A stretch of 64,000 nucleotides of DNA from Flavobacterium tistrianum (GCF_003254545.1 NZ_QJRH01000065.1:62001-126000); one strand, 5' to 3'. Positions 24,982 to 33,154 are shown, numbered from the stretch's first letter. The notes: a model not told the origin generated them from the letters alone. A program made the numbers and translations.

Positions 24982-26115
24982 ATGAAAAAAATACAAATGG
25001 TTGACTTAAAAAGTCAATACGAGAAAATAAAATCTACTGTAGATGCTTCAATTCAAGAAGTTTTAGATACAAATACTTACATCAACGGACCTTTAGTTCA
25101 TCAGTTTCAAAAGAATCTTGAGGATTATTTGGGCGCAAAACATGTTATTCCTTGTGCAAATGGAACAGATGCGTTGCAGATTGCAATGATGGGATTGGAT
25201 TTAAAACCAGGTGATGAAGTTATTACTGCCGATTTTACTTTTGCAGCGACCGTTGAGGTTATTGCATTATTGCAATTAACTCCAGTTTTAGTTGATGTTG
25301 ATTTGCATAATATGAACATCGATATTGAGGCTGTGAAAAAAGCAATTACGCCAAAAACAAAAGCGATTGTTCCGGTTCATTTATTTGGACGTGCGGCGAA
25401 CATGGATGCGATTATGGAAATTGCTAAAGAACATAATCTATATGTAATTGAAGATAATGCGCAAGCAATTGGAGCTGATTATATTTCGAAATCTGGATCA
25501 AAAGTGAAAGTAGGTACAATTGGTCACGTTGCAGCAACTTCTTTTTTCCCTTCTAAAAACTTAGGATGTTATGGAGATGGAGGGGCGATTTTTACAAACG
25601 ATGATAAATTGGCGCACATCATCCGAGGAATTGTAAACCACGGAATGTATGAGCGTTACCACCACGATGTTGTGGGGGTAAATTCACGTTTAGACAGTAT
25701 TCAGGCGGGAGTTTTAAATGCAAAATTGCCTCTGTTGGATGAATATAATAAAGCTCGTCGTTTGGCGGCAACTAAATATAATGCAGCTTTCGCTGGAAAT
25801 GCAAAAATTGTAACTCCAGATTTTGATGCAAACGAAAATGATCACGTTTTTCATCAATATGTATTGAGAATTTTAGACGCAGACAGAAATGCTTTAATGC
25901 AGCATTTATTGGATAAAGGAATTCCTTGCGCGATTTACTATCCAATTCCATTGCATTCTCAAAAGGCATACTTGGATCCTCGTTACAAAGAGGAGCAATT
26001 CCCAGTTACAAATCAATTGGTTCAGGAAGTAATTGCTTTGCCAATGCACACAGAACTTGACGACGAACAAATTAAATTTATTACCGATTCTGTTTTAGAA
26101 TTTTTGAATAAATAA
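24982..26115 (+). CDS. DegT/DnrJ/EryC1/StrS family sugar aminotransferase
   Basis: A 377-residue PLP enzyme that transaminates keto-sugar nucleotides for surface glycans. The PLP lysine is Lys192 in SFFPSKNLGCYGDGGA. Other hallmarks are YINGPLV, PCANGTDALQIAM, VIEDNAQAIGA, VGVNSRLDSIQAGVL and YPIPLHSQ. These are all typical of the WecE/PglE group. The exact sugar is not predictable. It lies 44 nt before galE on the same strand, so it is probably part of an envelope-sugar operon. Confidence 0.9.
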   Translation: MKKIQMVDLKSQYEKIKSTVDASIQEVLDTNTYINGPLVHQFQKNLEDYLGAKHVIPCANGTDALQIAMMGLDLKPGDEVITADFTFAATVEVIALLQLTPVLVDVDLHNMNIDIEAVKKAITPKTKAIVPVHLFGRAANMDAIMEIAKEHNLYVIEDNAQAIGADYISKSGSKVKVGTIGHVAATSFFPSKNLGCYGDGGAIFTNDDKLAHIIRGIVNHGMYERYHHDVVGVNSRLDSIQAGVLNAKLPLLDEYNKARRLAATKYNAAFAGNAKIVTPDFDANENDHVFHQYVLRILDADRNALMQHLLDKGIPCAIYYPIPLHSQKAYLDPRYKEEQFPVTNQLVQEVIALPMHTELDDEQIKFITDSVLEFLNK

Positions 26116-26159
26116 AAAGCTTTAAACTAAAATAACCACTAGAAAAAACAACCAACAAA

Positions 26160-27176
26160 ATGAAAGTATTAGTAACAGGAGGATTAGGATTTATTGGTTC
26201 TCACACCGTAGTCGAATTGCAAAATGAAGGCTTCGAAGTTGTGATAATTGATAATCTTTCAAACTCTTCAGAAGATGTTTTAAAAGGAATTACAGCCATC
26301 ACAGGAAAAACGCCTTTATTCGAAAAAATTGATTTAAGAGAAAAAAGCGACGTTCGGAATTTCTTTAAAAAACATAATGATGTTACTGGCGTGATTCATT
26401 TTGCGGCTTCAAAAGCTGTTGGTGAAAGTGTTGAACAGCCATTGTTGTACTATGAAAACAACATTAGCAGTTTGGTTTATCTTTTACAGGAATTACAGCA
26501 AAAACCTGAAGCAAGTTTTATTTTCAGTTCTTCTTGTACGGTTTACGGTCAAGCCGAAAAAATGCCGATTACAGAAGATGCTCCGGTCCAAACTGCGATG
26601 TCTCCTTACGGAAATACAAAACAGATTGGAGAAGAAATTATTACAGATACAGCTAAAGTTACCAATATCAGCGCTATTTTATTACGCTACTTTAATCCGG
26701 TTGGAGCACACGAATCTGTACAGATTGGTGAATTGCCATTAGGAGTTCCTCAAAACTTAGTTCCGTTTATTACACAAACAGGAGTTGGTTTACGTCAGGA
26801 ATTATCAGTTTTCGGAAATGATTATCCAACGCCAGACGGAACTGCAATTCGTGATTATATTCATGTAGTAGATTTGGCAAAAGCACACGTAATTGCTTTA
26901 AAGCGTTTATTAAATAAAAAGAATTTAGCAAAAGTTGAAACATTCAATTTAGGAACAGGAAAAGGAAGTTCTGTCCTTGAAGTCATTCACAGTTTTGAAA
27001 AAGTCAGTGGTAAAAACTTACCTTATAAGATGATGCCTCGTCGTGAAGGAGATATTACTGAAGCTTACGCAAATACAGATAAGGCAAATAATGTCTTAGG
27101 ATGGAAGGCTGAACTAAGTTTAGACGAAGCAATGGCAAGTGCATGGAAATGGGAACAAAAAGTGAGGAATAAGTAA
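26160..27176 (+). CDS. galE: UDP-glucose 4-epimerase
   Basis: A 338-residue extended SDR that interconverts UDP-glucose and UDP-galactose. NAD binds at VLVTGGLGFIGSH (residues 3-15). The catalytic residues are in SSSCTVYGQ and the YxxxK of SPYGNTKQ. VIHFAASKAVGESV and RYFNPVGAHES complete the GalE pattern. The length is full. It is probably co-transcribed with the DegT aminotransferase 44 nt upstream. A hairpin at 27201 follows. Confidence 0.93.
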   Translation: MKVLVTGGLGFIGSHTVVELQNEGFEVVIIDNLSNSSEDVLKGITAITGKTPLFEKIDLREKSDVRNFFKKHNDVTGVIHFAASKAVGESVEQPLLYYENNISSLVYLLQELQQKPEASFIFSSSCTVYGQAEKMPITEDAPVQTAMSPYGNTKQIGEEIITDTAKVTNISAILLRYFNPVGAHESVQIGELPLGVPQNLVPFITQTGVGLRQELSVFGNDYPTPDGTAIRDYIHVVDLAKAHVIALKRLLNKKNLAKVETFNLGTGKGSSVLEVIHSFEKVSGKNLPYKMMPRREGDITEAYANTDKANNVLGWKAELSLDEAMASAWKWEQKVRNK

Positions 27177-27200
27177 TTTTAATAAAATTATAAATTTTTG

Positions 27201-27249
27201 AAATCCCAGATTATTGCAATATAGTTTGGGATTTTTTTTAGCTATTAAT
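27201..27249 (+). terminator. Terminator after galE
   Basis: AAATCCCAGA (27201-27210) pairs with TTTGGGATTT (27235-27244) with one G-T pair, followed by T residues. Confidence 0.72.
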
Positions 27250-27253
27250 TATC

Positions 27254-28159
27254 ATGAAACAAAGTTTAGATTATAAATTAATATTTGCCCTAGCGGCTGT
27301 TGGAATTATTTGGGGAACCACCTTTTTGGGAATTAGAGTTGCAGTTGAAACTATTCCGCCTTGGTTTGTAACTTCAATTCGTCAAGGTCTTGCGGGATTT
27401 ATTATGATGGCTATTTTATTATCCAAAAAAGAATTAAAATGGATTGGATGGGGAAATTTTAAACAGCAGCTTATTGCTTCGGTTTTAATGCTTGTAATTG
27501 CAAATGGTTTTACGACAATTGCAGAGCAGAATATCCCAAGTGGATTAGCATCGGTTATTAATGCGCTGACTCCAATCCTCATTTTCTTAGGAAGTATTCT
27601 TTTTGGATTGCAAAAAATGAGTTTAAAAGGATTTGTAGGTGTAATTATTGGATTCTCTGGTGTAGTTTTTATCTTTAAAGATGGACTAGGTTCATTTTTA
27701 GATGTTAATTACAGAACAGGAATGATGTTTATGGGATTTGCAATTTTGGCTTGGGCGACTGGAACAATTTATACCAAAATGCATGCTAATAAATCGAAAA
27801 ATATAACGCTTAATCTGTTTTACCAATTTACAATTGCGTCTTGTATTCAGTTGGTCCTGGCTTCAATATTCTCACCAAATCCAGATTTTAACTCGTGGAG
27901 TTCAAAAAGTATTTTTGCAGCTCTGTATTTATCAATATTCGGATCTGTAATTGCTTTCTTTTGTTATAATTATGCACTAAAACATGTTACAGCTGTTCAG
28001 GTTTCTATTTTGTCCTACATTAATACAATAATAGCTGTTTTCTTGGGCTGGTTGCTTTTAGATGAAGTAATTACAGTTGATTTTATTATTGCTACGGTTC
28101 TTATTATTCTTGGAGTTTTTATTGTGAATTACAAGAAGAAAGAAAAGCAAACTGTCTAA
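27254..28159 (+). CDS. EamA/DMT-family transporter
   Basis: A 301-residue membrane protein with about ten hydrophobic helices arranged as two EamA repeats. The first repeat starts GIIWGTTFLGIRVAVETIPP and has ITALTPILIFLGSILF-like helices. The second begins near GFAILAWATGTIYTKMHANK and ends AVFLGWLLLDEVITVDF. It belongs to the drug/metabolite transporter superfamily, whose substrates include amino acids and metabolites; none can be named here. It lies just after galE's terminator, so it is probably independently transcribed. Confidence 0.9.
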   Translation: MKQSLDYKLIFALAAVGIIWGTTFLGIRVAVETIPPWFVTSIRQGLAGFIMMAILLSKKELKWIGWGNFKQQLIASVLMLVIANGFTTIAEQNIPSGLASVINALTPILIFLGSILFGLQKMSLKGFVGVIIGFSGVVFIFKDGLGSFLDVNYRTGMMFMGFAILAWATGTIYTKMHANKSKNITLNLFYQFTIASCIQLVLASIFSPNPDFNSWSSKSIFAALYLSIFGSVIAFFCYNYALKHVTAVQVSILSYINTIIAVFLGWLLLDEVITVDFIIATVLIILGVFIVNYKKKEKQTV

Positions 28160-28180
28160 ATTTCGATTCAATTTATTTTG

Positions 28181-28188
28181 TAAATTTG
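28181..28188 (+). promoter_or_regulatory. -7 element of the toxin-antitoxin-like pair
   Basis: TAAATTTG matches TAnnTTTG, 23 nt before the ATG at 28212. No TTG at 19-nt spacing. Confidence 0.45.
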
Positions 28189-28211
28189 TAAGAATTAAGA
28201 ATGTAGGAATT

Positions 28212-28406
28212 ATGGATTCGGATAAAGGAAATAAAAAAAACAATAAGGTTGAAGAACCTGCAATAGAATATGAAATTCAAAAACCAAGACGGCAAGGTAT
28301 AGATCCCGAAACTTTTGATTTTGATGCTGAGTTTGCAAAAGGATTAACTCTTGAGGAAGCAAAAGCAGAATCCATTAGAAGAATTCGAGAATGGTGGGGG
28401 AAATAG
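28212..28406 (+). CDS. Putative antitoxin of a type II module
   Basis: A 64-residue charged protein beginning MDSDKGNKKNNKVEEPAIEY. Its C-terminus has LTLEEAKAESIRRIREWWGK, a single predicted helix. I do not recognise a family, and there is no HTH or AbrB domain visible. It is called an antitoxin only because its last 16 nt overlap the start of a RelE/ParE-like gene, and small acidic or charged partners of this type are common in Bacteroidota. It is a small hypothetical otherwise. Confidence 0.5.
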   Translation: MDSDKGNKKNNKVEEPAIEYEIQKPRRQGIDPETFDFDAEFAKGLTLEEAKAESIRRIREWWGK

Positions 28407-28684
28407 AAGTTATATTTACACCAAAAGTATTAGAGTTTTTAGATGATTTAATACTTTTATTATATAAAAAAGAATATTTTGGATTTCTTGGATCTGCGGA
28501 AAATTATGTTTTATCAATGTATAATGCAATTCCAGAGAGGTTGAAGAAAACAAGGCATTGTCAAACTCCTAGTTCAATTAAATATTTAGGGACAAATTAT
28601 ATTTTTTTCAAAACAAATTCCAGAACTACTTGGTATGTTTTTTTTGAAAAAAGAGAAAGAAATTATTTGGTACTACGATTATAA
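28391..28684 (+). CDS. Putative RelE/ParE-family toxin
   Basis: A 97-residue protein with a RelE/ParE-like layout: strand IEVIFTPKVLEFLDDLI, two helices, then YLGTNYIFFKTNSRTTWYVFFEKRERNYLVLRL as the C-terminal beta strands. RelE-type members cut ribosome-bound mRNA and ParE types poison gyrase; the subtype here is uncertain. The start overlaps the antitoxin-like gene by 16 nt, implying coupled translation. It is followed by a terminator. No sign of an IS or other mobile element nearby. Confidence 0.62.
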   Translation: MVGEIEVIFTPKVLEFLDDLILLLYKKEYFGFLGSAENYVLSMYNAIPERLKKTRHCQTPSSIKYLGTNYIFFKTNSRTTWYVFFEKRERNYLVLRL

Positions 28685-28719
28685 ATAACAACTCTGTCGA
28701 AGTTGGATATCTCTAAAAC

Positions 28720-28763
28720 AAAATCCTCATAAACCAATTTCAAAGTCTATGAGGATTTTTTTA
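28720..28763 (+). terminator. Terminator after the toxin-antitoxin-like pair
   Basis: AAAATCCTCATA pairs with TATGAGGATTTTT across a 17-nt loop and ends in T. It may also serve the convergent fabD. Confidence 0.85.
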
Positions 28764-28811
28764 TGTATATAGTTTTTTTAACTGAAAACTGAGACCGCGA
28801 CGGAAAACTAA

Positions 28812-29684
28812 TTAAGCATTAGCAACAGCCGCTTCTTTGTCAATTTTATTAATCAAACCAGTTAAAACTTTTCCAGGACCAACTTCAGTAAACAAAGTAG
28901 CACCGTCAGCGATCATTTGTTGTACAGATTGTGTCCATCTTACAGGAGCAGTTAACTGAATAATTAAGTTCTTTTTAATTTCGTTAGCATCAGAAACTGC
29001 ATTTGCAGTTACGTTTTGATACACAGGGCAAATTGGAGTAGAGAAAGTAGTTGCTTCAATTGCAGCTGCCAATTCTTCTCTCGCTGGTTCCATCATTGGA
29101 GAGTGAAAAGCACCTCCAACAGGTAAAATTAAAGCACGTTTTGCTCCGGCAGCTTTCATAGCTTCACAAGCTTTTTCAACTGCTGTAGTTTCACCAGAAA
29201 TTACTAATTGTCCAGGGCAGTTATAGTTAGCAGCAACTACAACTCCGTCGATAGAAGCACAAACTTCTTCAACAACATTATCAGCTAATCCTAAAACAGC
29301 GGCCATTGTAGATGGAGTGATTTCGCAAGCTTTTTGCATTGCTAAAGCACGCTGAGAAACTAATTTTAAACCATCTTCAAAAGATAAAGTTCCATTAGCT
29401 ACCAAAGCCGAAAATTCTCCTAATGAATGTCCCGCAACCATTTCTGGTTTGAAATCTTCTAAAGTTTTAGCTAAAATAACTGAGTGTAAAAATACAGCTG
29501 GCTGTGTAACTTTAGTTTCTTTTAGTTCTTCGGCAGTGCCTTCAAACATGATATCTGTAATTCTGAAACCTAGAATTTCATTAGCTTTTTCGAATAATTC
29601 TTTGGCTAAAGCCGAATTTTCATAAAGGTCTTTACCCATTCCTGTGAATTGCGCACCCTGACCTGGAAATACGTATGCTTTCAT
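28812..29684 (-). CDS. fabD: Malonyl-CoA:ACP transacylase FabD
   Basis: A 290-residue enzyme that loads malonyl groups onto acyl carrier protein for fatty-acid synthesis. The nucleophile is Ser87 in GHSLGEF, and the partner His194 lies in PVGGAFHSPMM. FPGQGAQFTGMGKDLYE at the N-terminus and QLTAPVRWTQSVQ and EVGPGKVLTGL near the end are typical. The length matches. A -7 TATTTTTG is at 29739-29746, overlapping no other known element. It stands alone and is convergent with the toxin-antitoxin-like pair. Confidence 0.95.
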   Translation of the reverse strand: MKAYVFPGQGAQFTGMGKDLYENSALAKELFEKANEILGFRITDIMFEGTAEELKETKVTQPAVFLHSVILAKTLEDFKPEMVAGHSLGEFSALVANGTLSFEDGLKLVSQRALAMQKACEITPSTMAAVLGLADNVVEEVCASIDGVVVAANYNCPGQLVISGETTAVEKACEAMKAAGAKRALILPVGGAFHSPMMEPAREELAAAIEATTFSTPICPVYQNVTANAVSDANEIKKNLIIQLTAPVRWTQSVQQMIADGATLFTEVGPGKVLTGLINKIDKEAAVANA

Positions 29685-29738
29685 TTGTCTAATTTGTTTT
29701 TTATTTTTTTGAATTGAAAATTAGCTTCAATTGAAAGG

Positions 29739-29746
29739 CAAAAATA
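29739..29746 (-). promoter_or_regulatory. -7 element of fabD
   Basis: On the minus strand TATTTTTG matches TAnnTTTG, 54 nt before the ATG. It lies in the space after the DUF983 stop. Confidence 0.45.
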
Positions 29747-29754
29747 ATACTTTT

Positions 29755-30117
29755 TTATTTCGAATAATCCTTAAACATGTAAATCCACGCTAATCGTGAA
29801 AATCTCAGGTTAAAAGGAGTAAGTAAAGTGATAGAAACAGCAATAATTGGAAGAATTCTTAAATCGAAATTTTTCTCAAAGAAAAACTGTGCAATGCAAT
29901 ACGTTGCAATTCCTTGAGCAACAGTTAGTCCGTAGTTTACATACATTGCGCCAAAGAAATAACCAGGTTCTTTTTGAAATTTATAATTGCAGTGACTGCA
30001 ATATTCATTCATTTTAGGAAAACTAAAATTTAAAAAGATATTTTTATCTGTAAAAACTTTTCCTTTATGACAAACAGGACATTCGTTTTTTAAAATATGA
30101 GTTAATGCGCTTGACAT
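29755..30117 (-). CDS. DUF983 membrane protein
   Basis: A 120-residue protein with the N-terminal pair CPVCHKGK and CSHCNYKF, four Cys that could hold zinc. Two hydrophobic segments follow (about 50-75 and 85-110), with FFGAMYVNYGLTVAQG. This layout is DUF983, a conserved Bacteroidota/Proteobacteria family of unknown function. TACCTTTG on the minus strand at 30141-30148 is a good -7 element. It is divergent from the AraC regulator. Confidence 0.85.
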   Translation of the reverse strand: MSSALTHILKNECPVCHKGKVFTDKNIFLNFSFPKMNEYCSHCNYKFQKEPGYFFGAMYVNYGLTVAQGIATYCIAQFFFEKNFDLRILPIIAVSITLLTPFNLRFSRLAWIYMFKDYSK

Positions 30118-30140
30118 GATATTGTTAATTTTTGTTTAAA

Positions 30141-30148
30141 CAAAGGTA
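30141..30148 (-). promoter_or_regulatory. -7 element of the DUF983 gene
   Basis: On the minus strand TACCTTTG matches TAnnTTTG, 23 nt before the start. Confidence 0.45.
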
Positions 30149-30213
30149 ATTCAGAGCCTTATAAAAGTCTTTTTAGTATCTTCGCTTATTGTAGCACAAT
30201 AAAGACATTTGTT

Positions 30214-31077
30214 ATGAAAAAATACCCCATTTATAGTGTTCAGAATTTTAGTTGTAACGATATTCACCGCGATTTTTATCTAAATACTTTTACGGAACAT
30301 CTAAAAAATCACAGTTTTGTCGAGGAACCGCATCGTCATGATTCTTATTTAATGGTTTTTTTTACAAAAGGTTCAGGTTTACATGAAGTTGATTTTGATC
30401 AATTCGAAATCAAAAGAGGAAGCCTGTTTGTGCTACAGCCTGGACAAATGCACCATTGGAATTTATCAGAAGATATAGAAGGTTTTGTAATTATCTTTTC
30501 GCAGGAATTGTACAATTTGTATTTCGGACAGAAAAAAATCAATGATTACAACTTTTACCATTCTATTCAAAACCGACCTGAAATGATTTTTGAAGAAAAA
30601 GAAATTCCAAAAATCCAGCCTTATTTCGATTTGCTTATTCAGGAAAATAGCCAAGACAACAAATACCAATTAGATAAATTATTGAACTTATTGGATTGCA
30701 TTCATATTGAAGTAGCGAGAAAATATGGAGAAACCTATTCGCATCAAACCCATTCGTACAATATTAAAATCAACAAGTTTGAGTCGCTTTTAGAAGAACA
30801 TTTCAGAACTCAAAAATTGCCTTCGTTTTATGCGGAAAAGCTAAATATTACGTTGAAACATTTAAACAGAATCTGCAACGAAATCCTTCAAAAAACAGCG
30901 ACAGAAGTAATTATGGACAGAGTAATCTTAGAAATAAAAAGAATGCTGATTGATAGGCAATTAGCTGTAAATGAAGTCGCATTCAAAGTTGGCTACGAAG
31001 ACTATTCCTATTTTTCCCGCTTTTTCAAAAAACAGACAGGAATGTCGCCAACAGAATTCAGAAATACCGAGAGATAA
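30214..31077 (+). CDS. AraC-family transcriptional regulator
   Basis: A 287-residue regulator. An N-terminal cupin-like sensor has EEPHRHDSYLMVFFTKGSGLH and RGSLFVLQPGQMHHWNL, which would bind a small ligand. The C-terminal ~100 residues are a double HTH: FYAEKLNITLKHLNRICNEI, then VNEVAFKVGYEDYSYFSRFFKKQTGMSPTEFR, the classic AraC end. The target is unknown. It could act locally, since YceI, Fer4_19 and pirin genes lie next to it, but the sequence does not prove that. Confidence 0.92.
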   Translation: MKKYPIYSVQNFSCNDIHRDFYLNTFTEHLKNHSFVEEPHRHDSYLMVFFTKGSGLHEVDFDQFEIKRGSLFVLQPGQMHHWNLSEDIEGFVIIFSQELYNLYFGQKKINDYNFYHSIQNRPEMIFEEKEIPKIQPYFDLLIQENSQDNKYQLDKLLNLLDCIHIEVARKYGETYSHQTHSYNIKINKFESLLEEHFRTQKLPSFYAEKLNITLKHLNRICNEILQKTATEVIMDRVILEIKRMLIDRQLAVNEVAFKVGYEDYSYFSRFFKKQTGMSPTEFRNTER

Positions 31078-31086
31078 GTTTTTTTA

Positions 31087-31219
31087 GCCACGAATTCACG
31101 AATTATTTTTCTTTTGCCGTAGATTGAAGGATTTTTACAAATTTAATCCGAATAATCATTTTAATCTGTGGCATTAAAATTTCCAGTATTTAGGACAAAT
31201 AAATTCGTGAATTCGTGGC
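31087..31219. repeat. Paired GCCACGAATTCACGAATT inverted repeat, copy 1
   Basis: Arms of 18 nt at 31087-31104 and 31202-31219 are reverse complements. The ~97-nt loop has no gene. Same family at 39116-39179 and 58054-58151. Confidence 0.85.
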
Positions 31220-31230
31220 AAAAAAAATTA

Positions 31231-31254
31231 CCCCTTGCGTCCTCACGCAAGGGG
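31231..31254 (-). terminator. Terminator after the YceI gene
   Basis: CCCCTTGCGT / ACGCAAGGGG is a perfect 10-bp G+C-rich stem around CCTC, and on the minus strand a T-run follows. It lies 37 nt past the YceI stop. Confidence 0.88.
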
Positions 31255-31291
31255 TTCAATAACCAACCAATTAAATCTAAAACCAAATAGA

Positions 31292-31825
31292 TTAGGCTTG
31301 TTTTACAAATTGTAATTCAATGTTTAAACGAACTTCTTCACCTACCAAAACACCTCCTGTTTCAAGAGCTGAGTTCCAGTTTAAACCCCAATCTTTACGA
31401 TTAATTTTTCCTTCTATGCTTAAACCAACTTTAGTATTTCCCCAAGGATCAGTCATGATTCCGCTAAACTCAACTGGGAATTTCACAGTTTTAGAAACAC
31501 CTTTAATGTCTAAATCTCCAGTTAATTCAAATTCCCCATCATTAATTTTTTTGAAAGCAGAAGATTTGAAAGTTAATTTTGGATGATTCTCAGCATCAAA
31601 GAAATCACCGCTTCTTAAATGTCCGTCACGATCTGCATTTGCAGTGTCGATTGAAGCGATATCAGCAGAAAAACTAAAATCTGCATTGTCAAAACTTTCA
31701 CCTTCTGTAATTGCAGAAGCATCATAAGTTCCAAATTTTCCTGAAACATTTGTAAACATCATGTGTTTAACTTTAAAACCAATTTCTGAGTGAGTTGGGT
31801 CAATTGACCATTTTGTAGTTGCCAT
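31292..31825 (-). CDS. YceI-family protein
   Basis: A 177-residue lipocalin-like protein. TKWSIDPTHSEIGFKVKHMM is the YceI opening, and further family blocks are GKFGTYDA, FKSSAFKKINDGEFELTGDL and RKDWGLNWNS. YceI proteins bind isoprenoid-like lipids in a barrel, often periplasmic. This one has no signal peptide in the predicted start, so it is probably cytosolic. The promoter carries TAACTTTG at 31873-31880 and a palindrome at 31903-31918 shared with the pirin gene. Monocistronic. Confidence 0.9.
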   Translation of the reverse strand: MATTKWSIDPTHSEIGFKVKHMMFTNVSGKFGTYDASAITEGESFDNADFSFSADIASIDTANADRDGHLRSGDFFDAENHPKLTFKSSAFKKINDGEFELTGDLDIKGVSKTVKFPVEFSGIMTDPWGNTKVGLSIEGKINRKDWGLNWNSALETGGVLVGEEVRLNIELQFVKQA

Positions 31826-31868
31826 AATTTTATTTTTTAAATAATTAATTTATTTGTTTCATTTTGAT

Positions 31869-31896
31869 AGGACAAAGTTACAGTGACAGTTGTCCT
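31869..31896. promoter_or_regulatory. Imperfect inverted repeat over the YceI -7 region
   Basis: AGGACAA (31869-31875) and TTGTCCT (31890-31896) are 7-bp arms with a 14-nt spacer. The left arm overlaps the -7 element TAACTTTG (31873-31880, minus strand). It is a candidate repressor site. Confidence 0.45.
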
Positions 31897-31902
31897 GAAG
31901 CA

Positions 31903-31918
31903 CTTAACCTAGATTAAG
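31903..31918. promoter_or_regulatory. Operator-like palindrome upstream of YceI (CTTAACCTAGATTAAG)
   Basis: CTTAACCTAGATTAAG is an imperfect palindrome whose reverse complement equals exactly the site upstream of the pirin gene at 33139-33154. It lies 22 nt upstream of the -7 element, around the -33 region, so an activator or repressor site is likely. Confidence 0.65.
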
Positions 31919-31928
31919 AAATGTAAAA

Positions 31929-31961
31929 AGACCTAACAGGTTTTTAAAACCTGTTAGGTCT
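31929..31961 (-). terminator. Palindromic terminator after the Fer4_19 gene
   Basis: AGACCTAACAGGTTTT and its complement form a hairpin directly 7 nt beyond the stop on the minus strand, with a short loop. The T-run after it is weak. Confidence 0.6.
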
Positions 31962-31968
31962 CCCGGGA

Positions 31969-32196
31969 TTATTTTTTATTCATGTAAAATGTCAAAGCTC
32001 CCGACGGACATTTATTAACAGTCGAAATTATTTTCTCAGTTGTAGATTTTTCTGGAGTAATCCAAGGTTTTTCCTTTGGGCGAAAAACATCTGGATTGTT
32101 TTTAACGCAATTAGCCGAATGAATGCATTTTCCAGATTGCCATACAATCGTTACTTCTCCGTTTGTATATTCTTTAGTGAGATTATTTGGATTCAT
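31969..32196 (-). CDS. Small ferredoxin-like (Fer4_19, divergent 4Fe-4S) protein
   Basis: A 75-residue protein. ANCVKNNPDVFRPKEKPWI and NKCPSGAL match the divergent mono-cluster Fe-S family (Fer4_19). It has three cysteines: one in the CIHSANC segment, one before KNN and one in CPSGA. It probably carries electrons for a redox partner, not identified here. It lies between YceI and pirin genes, which often co-occur with it in Bacteroidota, and has its own hairpin at 31929. Confidence 0.8.
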   Translation of the reverse strand: MNPNNLTKEYTNGEVTIVWQSGKCIHSANCVKNNPDVFRPKEKPWITPEKSTTEKIISTVNKCPSGALTFYMNKK

Positions 32197-32290
32197 GGTT
32201 TAAAATTTTTAAGAGTTAGTTTAATTTTAAAGTCAGACCAATTTTTTAATTATAAAGTTAGTCTTTCTTTTTTGAAATGGAATAAAAAAA

Positions 32291-32331
32291 GAAACGATAA
32301 TAAATCTGTAAACCAGATTATTATCGTTTCA
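32291..32331 (-). terminator. Terminator after the pirin gene
   Basis: GAAACGATAATAAATCTG and CAGATTATTATCGTTTC pair with one bulge around a 5-nt loop. A T-run follows on the minus strand, 33 nt past the pirin stop. Confidence 0.85.
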
Positions 32332-32363
32332 AAGTACAGGTGTTAATTGTTTTTTTGTTTGAA

Positions 32364-33080
32364 TTAATAATTCATCGGAACATCCATTAATAAAAATTCA
32401 GCATCTGTGTTAGCTTTTATATTTAAAGTATCAGTTCCTGAAATTCCAACCGCATCACGAGAGTTTAATTCCTGACCGTTGATGGTAACATTTCCTTTCA
32501 AAACGAAAGCATAAACTCCGTTTCCTTCTTTTTTGATTTTATATTCAGCAGTAACTCCAGAATCGAAATTACCCATATTGAACCAAGCGTCTTGGTGAAT
32601 CCAAACTCCTTCATCATCTGCATTTGGAGATAAAACCTGAGACAATTTATTATGTCTGTCGGCAACATCCAAAGTAATTTGCTGATAACGTGGAGTAGCA
32701 TTTCTTTTATTTGGAAACAACCAAATCTGCAACAATTTAGTCTGCTGATCTGCATTTGGGTTAAACTCGCTATGCTGAATTCCAGTTCCGGCACTCATTA
32801 CCTGAATGTCACCATTTTTGATGATTTCAGTATTTCCCATGCTGTCTTTATGAGCCAAATCACCTTCCAACGGAATCGTAATAATCTCCATATTATCATG
32901 AGGGTGAGTTCCAAATCCCATTCCGGCAGCAATCGTATCATCATTCAAAACACGAAGCGCTCCAAACTGAATTCTGTCTGGATTGTACCAGCTCGCAAAA
33001 CTAAAGCTATGATAAGCATTTAACCATCCGTGATTTGCATTTCCTCTTGATTCTGCTTTGTGCAATACTATATTTTCCAT
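32364..33080 (-). CDS. Pirin-family protein
   Basis: A 238-residue bicupin. The metal-binding region FGTHPHDNMEIITIPLEG (His, His, Glu) and GTGIQHSEFN belong to the N-terminal pirin cupin; the C-terminal cupin has KLNIKANTDAEFLLMD-like strands. Some pirins act as quercetin dioxygenases or regulators; the role here is open. The -7 TATCTTTG is at 33110-33117, and the shared palindrome at 33139-33154 suggests co-regulation with YceI. Confidence 0.92.
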   Translation of the reverse strand: MENIVLHKAESRGNANHGWLNAYHSFSFASWYNPDRIQFGALRVLNDDTIAAGMGFGTHPHDNMEIITIPLEGDLAHKDSMGNTEIIKNGDIQVMSAGTGIQHSEFNPNADQQTKLLQIWLFPNKRNATPRYQQITLDVADRHNKLSQVLSPNADDEGVWIHQDAWFNMGNFDSGVTAEYKIKKEGNGVYAFVLKGNVTINGQELNSRDAVGISGTDTLNIKANTDAEFLLMDVPMNY

Positions 33081-33109
33081 GATTTTGTCCTTTTGTTATT
33101 TTTATAGTA

Positions 33110-33117
33110 CAAAGATA
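33110..33117 (-). promoter_or_regulatory. -7 element of the pirin gene
   Basis: On the minus strand TATCTTTG matches TAnnTTTG, 29 nt before the start codon. The shared palindrome begins 21 nt upstream. Confidence 0.6.
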
Positions 33118-33138
33118 CAGCCGATGTAGAAAAAAGCA

Positions 33139-33154
33139 CTTAATCTAGGTTAAG
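33139..33154. promoter_or_regulatory. Operator-like palindrome upstream of pirin (CTTAATCTAGGTTAAG)
   Basis: CTTAATCTAGGTTAAG is the exact reverse complement of the site upstream of YceI (31903-31918). It is centred at the same distance from the -7 element, 21 versus 22 nt. This points to one regulator for both genes. Confidence 0.65.

Noticed and set aside
31087..31219. CRISPR or IS ends
   Set aside because: Only two inverted arms with no regular direct repeats, no spacers and no transposase.
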